Shown here piece after piece: positions 46,899-59,248 of a stretch of DNA of 64,000 nucleotides. This DNA is from Tanytarsus gracilentus (lineage: Eukaryota > Arthropoda > Insecta > Diptera > Chironomidae), in the NCBI GenBank assembly GCA_038502055.1, contig JAXRKN010000043.1, positions 7,254,001-7,318,000 on the forward strand, given 5' to 3'. A program made the translations under genes and the position numbers. The notes under the pieces are model-generated. The model was not told the origin of the DNA. It saw only the letters and a list, made by a program, of their open reading frames with translations, and ran no database searches. Position 1 is the stretch's first letter, and every line of letters begins with the position of its first letter.

Positions 46899-48583
46899 AT
46901 GATGATCAAAATTTTAAACTTAATTTTAATCGCAATTTTGGGGATGAGTCATGCGGTGAGTGAAAATTTATAAAATAAAATAAGTGAAAAAAAATTTTTC
47001 CCTCAGACCTCAACACCTCAATCACCAAACTATGAAGCGGGTGTCGTTGAGTTTAATTTCGGACAAAAGCCAGGAATGAATTCCTCTCAGATTTTAGCGT
47101 TAAACTTAAATAAGTATTTGGAGATTATGGACAGTGCACCATCAACACTTGACATCATTGCTTTTCCTGAAAGTACACTAGTTTACAGCATTTTGACAGC
47201 ACCCGAAATTCCCGAGCCTAAAGAAAATATTTCGCCATGTGATGTCGACAATTACGATGAAGTTATTAAAAAAATTTCATGCTCCGCGAAAAAACATCAA
47301 CGCTATGTGGTGATTAATCTTTCGACAAAAGTTAAATGTCCCGATGCAGACATGATTGCGCAAAAGGATCCTCGAAATTGCAGTCGATCGGATGGTCACA
47401 GCTATTATAACACAAATGTGGTTTTTAATCGAAACGGTGTCGTCATTTCACGCTATCGTAAATTTAATTTATTCGGTGAGAGTGTCGATAAACCTTACAT
47501 GCCTTCGATGGTGACTTTTGACACAGACTTTGGTGTAACTTTTGGGACTTTTGTTTGTTTTGATTTGATGTTTAGGCGACCCGCATTGGAGTTGATTCGA
47601 ACGAATAAAGTTACTGACATAATTTTCACGACCATGTGGTTCTCAGAATTGCCATTTTTGACGGCCGTGCAAGTTCAGCAAAACTGGGCACACTCAAATA
47701 ATGCGAATTTAATTGCGGCAGGTGCAAACAATCCATTGGTGAGTTGAGAGAGAAAATTTTTGAATAAAAATGCTAAATTTAATTTCAGGTCGGCTCAACG
47801 GGAACAGGAATTTTTGCGGGAAGAAAAGGTGCATTAATCAGCGTTATGTACGGCTCAAATGAGTCAAAGCTTTACACAGCCACCGTGCCAAAAATTAATT
47901 TCCCTGGCAATGAAAATGTTGCAGTTCGCCACAATGTCGTGAGGTATTCACCTCTTCAAATGCTTCCACTTAAATTAAAGCGTGATCAACTCGACCGATA
48001 CGATATTGAATTTTTAAATGATTCCGATGGTTTGCATGAAGTAATTAGGAAGAAATGTGAGGGTGATTTGTGCTGTGATTTTGAAATAAATTACACAGTC
48101 ACTGGTTCAGAGTCTAAAGTGCATTATCAGTATGCAATCGCCTTTTATCATAATAATAGAACATTCGATGGATTTGCTGATGGCGGAGTTGTAGCTTGTG
48201 CTATTTTAGCATGCAAAACTAATGAAGTCGCCACTTGTGGAATTAGAAATGAAGCGCTCGAAAATGTGCACACGTGGAACAGCATTAAAATCAGCGGAAC
48301 ATTCCCAACAACCAATGGACAATTCTTTTATCTCCCATCAACCCTCGACACTTCAATTCTCCCTTTACAACCCGATCAATTCACGTACGAGACCGACGAA
48401 AAGTCCAAAGATAAAGTCGATATCGCAATGTCCTTAGCTGATAACAATGATCACCTCTTAACCTTTGGAATCTACGGACGAGACTTTAATCTCGATGACA
48501 ACGATGGAGTCGCAAATTTAAAAGCTTTTCCATTGTTAATTACACTTTTAATAGTTGGTCTATTAATTCGTAGATTCTTATAA
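46899..48583 (+). CDS. vanin-like: vanin-like pantetheinase / biotinidase family protein
   Basis: Nitrilase-superfamily amidohydrolase of about 527 aa, from exons 46899-46955, 47007-47738 and 47789-48583. It has a signal peptide (MMIKILNLILIAILGMSHA). The Glu-Lys-Cys triad is visible: Glu in AFPEST, Lys in RYRKFNLFGE and Cys in FGTFVCFDLMF. The ANNPLVGSTGTGIFAG stretch is family-typical. A C-terminal vanin base domain follows. The last 20 residues are hydrophobic (FPLLITLLIVGLLI) and suggest a GPI anchor. The predicted reaction is hydrolysis of pantetheine to pantothenate and cysteamine, or of biotin amides. The stop codon is only 33 bp from the convergent RPC1 stop, and an AATAAA at 48594 lies between them. 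Confidence 0.9.
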
Positions 48584-48616
48584 ATTCAACAATAATAAAA
48601 ATCACATGTTTGTTGC

Positions 48617-51600
48617 CTAGAATGAGAACTTATCGAATATCGGTGGCGGTGCCGGAATAATTCTCTTATCCTCGTGTCCATGGAGAAGTTTAAAGAGACC
48701 AGTTCCGATTGATGCAGGAATTCCCAAAATAATTCTCTCCGAAACACCGTCAATTGAGTCGGTTTGTCCATAATAGGCAGCATCGAAGAGATGATCGGCA
48801 GTTTTTTCAAACTATTTAAAAAATTATTAGTTTTATATTTTTTAAAATTTATATTTCATTTTCTTACCGATGCCAAATTCAGCACAGACTCCCTCATTTT
48901 CGCCAATCCATGTCGAGTGATTCCTAGTACTTCGCCACGACTTGTCATTTGACTTGCAAGCAACATAATGTGACGATAATCGACACTCATACCGTGACCC
49001 TCCATAACTTCCGTGATTTCCTTAATAATTGTCGTTCGGGCTGCTTCAATTCCCAAAGTCGTAAAGACTTCCCAAATGTTATTGCTTTTTGTGTTTTTCC
49101 CTATCACGCCATAAGTCGCCATCACATCTCGCAACCCAGCTCCCTCAACACAAAGCTTATAGAATGCCGTTCCTTTAGAATCATCAATGGCAATGACAGC
49201 ACGCGACACAGTTGAAATTCCAGCAATGACGACCTTTGGTACTAGCGCCAAAAGTCTGGCAAGCTCAACATTGACCATATGTCCGTACTTTTGTCTATCT
49301 GGCACAATAACGAGAATCGATGGTGAATGAATTTGCACTTGATTTGGTTTCAGTTTAATTTTCGTTGTGCATAGTGAATAGCGAATTGTCTCGGCATTAA
49401 CTTCCAACCCCAAAACTCTAATACGATTAAGGTCAAGTTTAACAATTAAATAACAATCGTCATCCTTATAGACTTCCTCGAAGAAGGACGTGATTTCACC
49501 TAGTGTCGTTTTCTCAATTCTCGACTTGACTTTCCTGGCATACTCTATCGATGTTTTGTCTTCAATTTGAGCTTCAATAATTGGCGTTGAAATTGTTTTT
49601 GTTGCATTAATAATTTCAACGATACGAGGCACTCCCTGAGTAATGTTCATGGAGGCAACGCCAGCAAAATGGAAAGTTTTCAGTGTCATTTGAGTTCCTG
49701 GCTCACCAATGCTCTGAGCACCTAATGCACCAACGGCGGTTCCAGGCTCGATAATTGCTCGATTGAATTTTTCATTTGTGAGATTAAGAAACTCTTCGAG
49801 ATGTCCTTTCGTGATGCGATTTAGTTCAGTCGAGATTTGACCAAACTTTTCATATTTCTTTTCAATTCCACAAACTCGACTTGAAACTTTATGGGCAAAT
49901 TGTAAAACTTCATTTTTAAAGTCCGTTCGACTCTTTGCATATTCTGGACGCGATAAAATTTCTTCAGCTGCCGCTCGAATGTCTTTCGATTGTATTTTCA
50001 CTTGATCACGATAAGGATATCTTGCGAGAGCATGCTGAAGTTGTCGTTCGAGATCAACAGGTCGGTTTTTAGTCTCCATAAATGCTGGATCGAGTCCATC
50101 GCCGCCATAAATAAATTCAACAACCTCATTGATGGCATTTCGAACAGTTCCGTCATATTGAACGACAAGATCTTCAAGGCACTTCACAAGACGTCGCTGC
50201 AGATAGCCAGTCTCGGCTGTTTTAACGGCAGTATCAACGAGACCCTCGCGACCAGCCATCGTGTGAAAAAAGAACTCTGTTGGCGTTAATCCGGAGTAGA
50301 AAGAATTTTGCACGAAACCTCGAGCCGATGGAACTGCGGAAAATTTCTCAAAATGTGGCAGTGATCGATCTTCAAAACCATTCGGTACTCTCTTGCCATT
50401 AATAGCCTGCTGACCGACGCAAGCAATCATCTGTGAGATATTAATGTTGGAACCTTTCGAGCCCGACTGAGCCATAATTAAAGCACTATTATTTGGATGG
50501 AGTTCTCTGAAGCACGCCTTAGCTGCGTGATCACGAATATTAGAGAGCTCTTTAAGCATCATTGACTCGAGTGTCTGCTCTGAAGTACAACCAGGCGCAC
50601 ATGGTAAAGTTCCCTTCTTCATTTCGGCAATATATTCGTCGCACTTTCCATAACCACCCTCTAAGAGCTTTTGCTTTTCCTCCAACAGCTTATGACTAGG
50701 CGTGACATCGCTAATGCCAAATGAAAAGCCTCGATTCATCATGAAATAAGAAGCGATTCGAGCAAGTCTCCACATGCAACGAGCAGCATGATCTTCACCA
50801 AAATCTCGAAGAATTACGTAGAAAATGCAATTTTTGGTTCCACTTCCCATCGTGTTTTTGTCCATTGAACCACATAGAAGGACAGAGTTTCTGATAACTA
50901 CATACGAATCTTTTATGCACATGTCCAAGTTATCGGTGTAGATTTTACCCTTTGTCGAGAGATTTGCAATGACGGGACTATTCTTGTTTGGTCGAAGAAT
51001 GAGACTGAAAATTTGCTTGCCCGTCCATAGTTTACGTGGTTTTAGAATAGCCGGCGGTGGAAGATCAATTCTCATATTTGAATCAGGTCCGGCAACTAAA
51101 CACGCAGCAAGTTGCATTGCCTTTTCTTTTGTAAGAAATTCATCACGTTGCGTCAGCAAATATCCGCCAGTAATGAAATCTTGTGTTGCCGCAATCAATA
51201 GCTCTCCATTACGAGGTGTGACTAAATTCGAGCGATTTCCCATAAGCACGAGAGCTTCTGCGCGAGCCTCTTCAGTCTGCGGTAAATGCAAATTCATTTC
51301 GTCGCCATCGAAATCGGCATTGTAAGGTGTGCAGACACACTCGTTGAAGCGAAAAGTTCTCTGCGGTTGTACTCTCGCCTGATGACACATTATACTAAGC
51401 TTATGAAGACTCGGCTGACGATTAAAGAGTACAATGTCACCATTAATTAAATGTCTCTCGACAATATCACCAAGTTTCAGATCGCTCGCAACTTTATCGC
51501 GATTTCCATAGCCAAGAAATTTCTTAAAGCTCGCTCCTTTTTGTTGAACGTAATTAGCACCTGGATGTTTGTCCGTTCCATTCTTAATCATTTTACGGAG

Positions 51601-52927
51601 CTTATTGATATTGCTTTGATTAACTCTCTCGGGAAAAGTTAAAATTTTTGCCACTCTATCGGGCACGCCAACCTCATGAATCATCAAATTGGGATCGGGA
51701 CTAATGACAGTACGAGCGGAAAAGTCGACACGCTTTCCAGACAAATTTCCTCTAAATCTTCCCTGCTTTCCTTTCAATCGCTGAACAATACCACGCGAGG
51801 ATTTATTAGGCATGAGATTAATTGGAATGCCAGAGACTTCACTGTTGAAATAGAGTGCGACGTGAAGTTGAAGATAGTCCCAATCCTCTTGAATAATTTC
51901 CATCTTTCCACTTGTTTGCATGTGTTTACCAATGAATTCATTGATGAGTAGAATTTCACTTTGCTTCATTGTTAGGTCATCCTCAGTGCTGTTGTGAGAA
52001 ATTTTAAGTACAAATTTTGAAATTAAATAAATTTATTTTGTCTTACGTTCCAGACTTGATTTCAGACACAACGGAAGGTCTTATGCAAGAAGGAGGCACA
52101 TAAACACGCGTGCATATTAAATTAACTGGATTTGATCCAATGCCAGTCATTCCGAGTAGAGGCACATCGTCTTTGGGGATGTTTCGAAATAAATGAAGAA
52201 CTTCAATGGGATTCAGCTCATGAATCAGTGACGATTGACCAACGCACGAAGACAATTCTTTATTTTTATCTGTCGCCATAAAGAGCTCATCTAGTGCCGC
52301 TGTAAGTAACGGATCAGTCTTTTTCTTCCCTCGAAATGGCTCATGAACAATTCTCATAAGTCCAGCTCCCTTCTTCACCGGTCCATTTTGAGCGTCACAG
52401 TGCGGACATTTCGTTACTTTCTTCACTTTTTTGAGGATCTAAAAAATAGTCGCGAGATTAGTTAATAGCTGAATCATAATCAACTCACTTACCTGTTGAT
52501 GTATAGCCTTTTTAGCCAAGTACGATAGATTCGGATTCATTAGTCTCTTGCTGAACATCTGTGCTTCTGGTTCTTTCATCATCACCCTCGAACATGACTT
52601 ACAGATGGTTTGCAATATTGTTATAGTGGCACGAAAGTGGCCAACGTGGAAGACCGGCAGCGCTAAATCGAGAAATCCAAAGTGGCCAACACATTCATTT
52701 AAGCCTTGATTGCATGTGACGCAGGTTTGTCCTTTTTGTGAGATACCGAGTCGAAGATCCAGCACACCATTGGCAACGGGCGTTCTCTTCTGATCCTGAT
52801 TATACAGACTCTTCATTATCACATGCAAATGACTTGAATTTTGAATTTGTTCCGACGAATCCATGCTGAACGAAACATGTGAGATTTTCTTTATCACGTC
52901 AGCCTCTCGGAACTGTTCTTTAGGCAT
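48617..52927 (-). CDS. Polr3A: RNA polymerase III largest subunit (RPC1)
   Basis: Catalytic subunit of Pol III, about 1380 aa (human 1390). Exons are 52493-52927, 52047-52438, 48868-51988 and 48617-48811. It carries the N-terminal zinc clamp (CVTCNQGLNECVGHFG and CKSC), RGIVQRLKGKQGRFRGNLSGKRVDFSARTVISPDP, and the invariant catalytic loop NADFDGDEMNLHLPQT near residue 500 with its three metal-binding Asp. The bridge helix (GLTPTEFFFHTMAGREGLVDTAVKTAETGY) and the trigger-loop region (PGTQMTLKTFHFAGV) follow. RPC1-specific features separate it from RPA1 and RPB1, including the lack of a heptad-repeat tail. It acts in nuclear tRNA, 5S and U6 synthesis. Confidence 0.96.
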
Positions 52928-53278
52928 TTTGAATGCTTCTTTTGTTTGTCACTTAGGAGAAGATAAATTATTTCTGCTTCACGAGGTATTTTCGAGTAAA
53001 ATTAATATTTTCTAAAATTTCAAAATGTGATCGAATTGTTGTTATTGTTTTGCTTTTTTTTGCGGCAAGGGCGATGTGAAATTTCCGAAAGGGATGAATT
53101 TGAATTTTTTTGTAACGGACATTTATGAGTGAATTTTTATTTTTGTCGTAAATTTAATTTAATTAATTAATTTTTAATAAAGTTCAATTTGATTCATTTT
53201 TAAAATAAAATTTATCATCGATCTGTAAAAAAAATTTAGTCAAATTTGTTTGTGAATAAAATTACAAAATAATACTAA

Positions 53279-53288
53279 TCCATCTGAA
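53279..53288. repeat. left candidate target-site duplication of the foldback element
   Basis: TCCATCTGAA here is repeated identically at 58047-58056, bracketing the 4.76-kb foldback element. Confidence 0.6.
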
Positions 53289-54053
53289 GGGACTTGATCA
53301 CCCAGCCATCAGAATTTCAGCAGAAAATATTGCATAGAAATTCTGAATTAAATAAAAAAATTTTAAAGCAATTTTTTTACAAAAAATTATTTTTTATTTT
53401 TTAAAAAGGGGCATAACAAGTTTATGAAATATTAATTGATTAATAAAGAATATTGCTATGAGTTTTTGAAAATTTGAGATTTTTTATGACAAATTCAACG
53501 ATATAACGGGACTCGATCAATGTGCGAGAAGTACGCGAGAGTTTTTTTCAGATCGGTCTGAAATTTGGATATTATTTTGACACTATTACGACTATTTGCG
53601 ACATGTTTTTAGTTTTTTTCGACACCCCTTAGTTTTTGAGTTATGGACATTTTAAATTTTTCAAAAAAGTCTCGCGTACTTCACGAGAACTATACGAGAC
53701 TTTTTTGAAAAAATACTTTTTTATCAAAACTTTTTATGTTTTCTAATAGCATTTATTTCGACTATTTGCGACATCTAAACAGTTTTTGAAAAAATCTAAA
53801 ATTTCAAAAACTATAGTCATTTGAAGTTCAAGTGTCAAAAAATGCATTTTTTTAGGGGAAGTACGCGAGAGATTTTTTTGAAAAATACTTTTGAACAAAA
53901 CTTTTTATGTTTTCTAATAGCACTTATTTCGACTATTTGCGACATTTGATTAGTTTTTAAAAAAGTCAAAAATTTCAAAAATTATAGTCATTTAAAATTT
54001 ATATGAGTGAAAAAAATTTCATAATTTTTTGAGAAAAGGACGCAAAAATTCAA

Positions 54054-54536
54054 CTCTGAAATAAAACTTTTAACGTTTTAAGCCGACTACTTGCGGCATT
54101 TAAATTTTTTAACGATCAAGTTCAAAAATAAATTTAAACAAGATATAATTCCAAAATTTTTATTGATATTTGGCATCATTTTCAGAATTTTACTACCTGA
54201 AAATTGATAAAAATATTAGAAAAATTAAATTGTTCAACAGTTTTAAAAAATAATTTGTTAAACTGCCTCATAAATAAAGTTTTATGTTCAGCTTTATAAA
54301 CAGATATTTATAATTTTTTAACTATGCATCTGCTGTCTATTAATATTGCAGTTTTTCTAATATTTTTTTTCAATTTTGAAAATTGAATTTTTAGGTAGTA
54401 AAATTCTGAAAATGATGCCAAATATCAGTAAAAATTTTGGAATTTTTTCTCGTTTAATTTATTTTTGAACTTGATCGTTAAAAAATTTAAATGCCGCAAA
54501 GAGTCGGCTTAAAACGTTAAAAGTTTTATTTCAGAG
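54054..54536. mobile_element. 483-bp palindromic MITE nested in the left arm
   Basis: It begins CTCTGAAATAAAACTTTTAA and ends with the inverse. Arms of roughly 165 bp share GCCGACT, TTTGGCATCATTTTCAGAAT and TACCTAAAAA-type blocks. The matching place in the right foldback arm (56336-56347) lacks it and reads straight through, so that arm records the pre-insertion state. Confidence 0.75.
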
Positions 54537-55132
54537 CACACTGGTTCAGTTTCATATATATTATTTTCCAAAAAGGCAAGGTCTGTTTTCAGAAACAAAA
54601 CGTCATTTTTCAAGTAGTTCTGACCTTTCTTTATAAGTCCTTAAATTTTCAGCACTTTGAACCAGGGAAATTAAGCCGCATTTAGGGTGACTGACTATAA
54701 TATTGCTAAAAACAACCTTTTTAGTTTACCCCTTTTAACTTTGATTCAAACATCTTAATTTTAAAATTAAATAAGTAAAATGCGAGAACATGCTTTGAAG
54801 TTTTTTATCAAATTTAATTTAATTTTTTTTAAACTTTGGAACTGCCTTAAAATGAGTAAGCAAAATACGTCAAACGGACCTTCACAAAAATTGATCTACG
54901 AAAAAAGCTTTACCAAGCTTTACTCTAAAAGTTTCGAATTCTAACAGCTAAAGCATAAATCTATCGAATGAAAACACTTTGGTGTGCCCGTTCGTGCCCG
55001 TTTATCTTAAAATCAATTTTAAAAATGAACCAAATTTGCAGTTTTTTCATACAAAATGGGGTAAAATGATTAAATTTTCTCTTTGAAATTGAACCCAAGT
55101 TATCTTTGAATTTTTTTTGCTGGTAAAAAAGA

Positions 55133-56311
55133 CAGGGGGCGGACGACTTGGATATAAATTTTTTGGGTATATAAAAATCTAAAATTTATATTTTTATATT
55201 TTTATATACCTCATTTATATTTTTATATTTTTTATGTTTTTATATTTTTATATACTTTTCGATCGGAATTTACTCCTGATTATGACTTTGCAACTTAAAT
55301 TTAAAGCTGGAAGTGAGATCCAGTAGAACTAAGGCCCAGCGATGGATTTGAAAACCATTCGAACTAGATTCAGTGCTTAAATTGAGATCCATTGGAACTA
55401 AGATCCAGCTCTCGAAGTGAGATCCAGTAGTTTTAAGAATTAGTGCTGGAAGTCTGGAAGTGAGATCCAGTAGAACTAAGACCCAGCGATGGATTTGATA
55501 GCCATTTGAACTAGATTCAGTGCTTAAATTGAGATCCATTGGAACTAAGATCCAGCTCTGGAAGTGAGATCCAGTAGTTTTAAGAATTAGTGCTGGAAGT
55601 CTGGAAGTGAGATCCAGTAGAACTAAGATCCAGCGATGGATTTGATAACCATTCAAACTAGATTCAGTGCTTTAATTGAGATCCATTGGAACTAAGATCC
55701 AGCTCTGGAAGTGAGATCCAGTAGTTTTAAGAATTAGTGCTGGAAGTCTGAAAGTGAGATCCAGTAGATCTAAGACCCAGCGATGGATTTGAAAACCATT
55801 CGAACTAGATTCAGTGCTTAAATTGAGATCCATTGGAACTAAGATCCAGCTCTGGAAGTGAGATCCAGCAGTTTTAAGTATTAGTGCTGGAAGTCTGGAA
55901 GTGAGATCCAGTAGAACTAAGACCCAACGATGGATTTGAAAACCATTCGAACTAGATTCAGTACTTAAATTGAGATCAATTGGAACTAAGATCCAGCTCT
56001 GGAAGTGAGATCCAGTAGTTTTAAGAATTAGTGCTGGAAGTCTGGAAGTGAGATCCAGTAGAACTAAGATCCAGCGATGGATTTGATAGCCATTCGAACA
56101 GAGATTTAGTGCTTAAATTGAGATCCAAATGCTCGAAATGAAATTTAAAATTTTTTTTTGTCGTTAATAAACAAACGAAAAGTATATAAAAATATAAAAT
56201 ATCAATTTATATTTTTAAATAAATTTATATTTTTATATTTCTCATTTATATTTTTATATTTTTGAGGTATATAAAGTATATAAAATTTATATACTAGTCG
56301 CTCGCCCCCTG
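55133..56311. mobile_element. nested hAT-like element carrying a minisatellite
   Basis: The terminal inverted repeats CAGGGGGCG and CGCCCCCTG continue imperfectly into TATATAAA-rich flanks. The 8-bp repeat TAAAAAAG occurs immediately outside on both sides (55124-55131, one base before the left end, and 56312-56319). CAGGG ends and an 8-bp duplication fit hAT. The body is the 147-bp repeat array, and no transposase is present. Confidence 0.65.
55306..56128. repeat. 147-bp minisatellite, about 5.6 copies
   Basis: The anchor GATGGATTTG recurs at 55341, 55488, 55635, 55782, 55929 and 56076, exactly 147 bp apart each time. Units are nearly identical. Each contains several GAGATCCA(G/T) sub-motifs. 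Because 147 is divisible by three, one frame stays open on the minus strand across several units. This is a by-product and not a gene. Confidence 0.93.
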
Positions 56312-57076
56312 TAAAAAAGTACGTATACCTGAACCAGTGTGCAGAGTTGAATTTTTGCGTCCTTTTCTAAAAAAATAATGAAAAATTTTTTTCACTCATA
56401 TAAATTTTAAATGACTATAATTTTTGAAATTTTTGACTTTTTTAAAAACTAATCAGATGTCGCAAATTGTCGAAATAAATGCTATTAGAAAACATAAAAA
56501 GTTTTGTTCAAAAGTATTTTTTCGAAAAATTCTCTCGCGTACTTCTCAAAAAATTATTAAAATTTTTTTTTCACTCATATAAACTTTATATGACTTTAAT
56601 TTTTGAAATTTTTGACTTTTTTAAAAACTAATCAGATGTCGCAAATTGTCGAAATAAATGCTATTAGAAAACATAAAAAGTTTTGTTCAAAAGTATTTTT
56701 CAAAAAAATCTCTCGCGTACTTCCCATAAAAAAATGCATTTTTTGACACTTGAACTTCAAATGACTATAGATTTTGAAATTTTAGATTTTTTCAAAAACT
56801 GTTTAGATGTCGCAAATAGTCGAAATAAATGCTATTAGAAAACATAAAAAGTTTTGATAAAAAAGTATTTTTTCAAAAAAGTCTCGTATAGTTCTCGTGA
56901 AGTACGCGAGACTTTTTTGAAAAATTTAAAATGTCCATAACTCAAAAACTAAGGGGTGTCGAAAAAAACTAAAAACATGTCGCAAATAGTCGTAATAGTG
57001 TCGAAATAATATCCAAATTTCAGACCGATCTGAAAAAAACTCTCGCGTACTTCTCGCACATCTCGATCATCCATCC

Positions 57077-57690
57077 GAAGGAATTTTCCTAGTAATTTCC
57101 TAGGAAATATATAGGAAATTTATTCCCCGGAAATTTCCTAGGAAAAGTCCTGGTAAAAATTCCTAGGAAATTTGCTAGGAAAAAATATTTCTATAAATTT
57201 CCTCAAAATTTTTGAATATTAATTTTGCCGACTTAGCTTTTCTAACCTCTTCTCACGCATTTTCCCTTTAACAAAAAAAATCATCTAAAATTCTAACCTC
57301 TTCCCACTCATTTTTCCCTTTTACAAAAAGAAATCATCAAAAAATTTCAGTTTTTCCTCTTATTTATTTTACAAGAATCTTATTAATATTTTTTATTTAA
57401 TTTCTTGTTTTTAAATGGCCAAAATAATAAATACTTAGAAAAGTTAGTAAATAACTTTAAACTGAGATTGAACTGTAAAACCGGAGAGCCCAAATCTTTA
57501 ATTTAAGACTCAAAATCGTTGAAAAATTGAGATGGCTCCAGGGGTATTTTAGCCAAATAAATATTTCCCTTTTTAAATTTTATTTTTTTCCTCGCTGAAA
57601 GCTAAGACGGCAAAATTAAGTTTCAAAAATTTCTAGTAAAAATTCCGAAGAAATTCATAGAAACTTTTTTTCCTTGAAATTTTCCTAGAA
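57077..57690. mobile_element. inverted-repeat element nested in the right arm
   Basis: It interrupts the right foldback arm. Its ends are rich in TTTCCTAGGAAA palindromes (57085-57185) and mirrored TTTTCCTAG near 57680. Internal mirrored blocks are AATTTTGCCGACTTAGC (57222) and GCTAAGACGGCAAAATT (57600). A 53-bp direct duplication with CTAACCTCTTC lies inside (57242, 57295). Exact ends are uncertain. Confidence 0.5.
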
Positions 57691-57949
57691 GAGGTAGATA
57701 ACAGCTTGGTCACTTCTTAAACCTGGGTATCAAAAGATTGCTTTTTTAATAAGCTTTTCAATTTCAAATTAATTAAGAAAACACATTTTTTTAGGTTTTA
57801 GCTTTTGAGAATCGAATGAATTTTTTTAATTTATGCCATCATTAAAAACTCGTTCAAAACTTTCAAAACTTGTTATGCCCCTTTTTAAAAAACAAAAAAT
57901 TGCTGTAAAAAAATTTTATTTAATTCAGAATTTCTATGCAATATTTTCT

Positions 57950-58025
57950 GCAGAAATTCTACAGATTATTTTTTTCTGCAGATATTCTGCAGAAATTCTG
58001 CAGATTATTTTTTCTGTAGAAATTC
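57950..58025. repeat. short tandem expansion near the right foldback end
   Basis: Repeats of TTCTGCAGAAATTCTGCAGATTA have expanded just inside the right terminus. The left terminus has a single TTTCAGCAGAAA equivalent at 53315-53326, so the expansion is specific to the right arm. Confidence 0.6.
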
Positions 58026-58056
58026 TGATGGCTGGGTGATCCATACTCCATCTGAA

Positions 58057-59248
58057 AAATGAAATAAATTTTAATAATTGAAATTTTTAAATACACATTT
58101 TCTTTATTTTTTTGTTAATAATACATTATTTTATACACATGTGTTTTATGTCTGTTCTAAGTGCTTTAAAATTAATTTTTAAGCCGCTACAGAAAACATT
58201 TTTCTTTTATTTAAAAGAACTTAAAGGGAGATGAATTGCTAAAATATATTTTATGTTGATTATGCTGTATTATGTACATGATTCACTTCTCTTTTTTGTT
58301 AATTTTCTCAAGTGCATGTTACTAAAAAATATTTCACAGATTTTTGTTTTATTATCAATGTCGAGCAATCGCTAGCTTTTAAAAACGATCGTTTCAAAAG
58401 TTTACGAGTTGCTTGCCGATGTGTGAGGAAATTTCAAAAAATAACTTTTTAATCCCCTTAACACACATCTAACATTTGATTTGCAGCAAAAAATTAAATA
58501 TTATTTTTTTCCCATTAAATATTATCACCGATTTGAACTTTTTAATTTAAACCTGATTGTATTTTTTTTGCTAATTCGATCCAAAAAAAATTTAAGTCCT
58601 TTGCAATCAATTTCAACTCTCAATTGTGTGTGTTTAACATGATCATATGCACAATAAGATATTCGCATTAAAAAGTTATTTATTTCTTTTGAAAGGACAT
58701 TGAAGTTGCAGCAGTTTTAAAAGCACTGAATATTCATGTTTTTTTTCTTTAATTTTCTTATCACACCGAATATTTTTTTTGCATCAATATCCTTCTTTGC
58801 AATCTACTATCAAATGACATCTATTTTTCGTTTAAATTTTATGCATGTTTAAGTCGCATAGTTTTTAGCTAATTTATACATTTAAAATAAAAGTTCTTCA
58901 TTTTTTTTCGCTGTTTGGTTGCTAAAAAAATAATTTTACACTTTCCAATCTTAAAATATTTTTTACAATCATTTCAATTGTGATTCAAATAAATATATAT
59001 TCACTATGCTTGTTTTTTGTCCCTCACATTATGTCTTTAAAACCACCAACTATATTGTCCTTCGATAATCATTCAGAAAATGCATTTTTTCCTTAATTAT
59101 TCACTAATTGTGTGTGTGTGTGTGTCATAATTAATTGAAAACTGTTTTTTGCAAAATTCCTCAAAGAAAATTTTTTTTTAAAAAAAATTATTACAATTTT
59201 ATCTTCAGACTATTCAGAGATTTTTTTCCTTCAAATATGAAAGAATTT
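58057..59248. other. AT-rich region, probable 3' UTR of Mnt
   Basis: It lies directly downstream (leftwards) of the Mnt stop at 59249. No coding frame, RNA gene or larger repeat was seen apart from a (GT) run near 59111. Confidence 0.5.

Larger units (their letters stand above)
53289..58046. mobile_element. 4.76-kb foldback element with nested insertions
   Basis: Long inverted arms bracket a centre. The outer ends GATCACCCAGCCATCAGAATTT (left, 53296 on) and AAATTCTGATGGCTGGGTGATC (right, to 58041) mirror each other. The inner parts 53515-54550 and 56335-57065 also mirror each other over many blocks (AAGTACGCGAGAG, CGACTATTTGCGACAT, GTTTTCTAATAGCA). It has no coding sequence. A 10-bp direct repeat TCCATCTGAA flanks it. 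Long-armed foldbacks with 8-10 bp duplications are typical of FB/Galileo (P superfamily) or Mutator-like elements. The superfamily is not settled. At least three smaller elements have inserted into it. Confidence 0.75.

Noticed and set aside
55270..55656. A 128-codon repetitive frame on the minus strand
   Set aside because: It arises because the 147-bp satellite unit is a multiple of three. It has no start context, composition or relatives to support a gene.
55306..56128. CRISPR-like array
   Set aside because: The whole 147-bp unit is repeated without unique spacers, in a eukaryotic nuclear genome.
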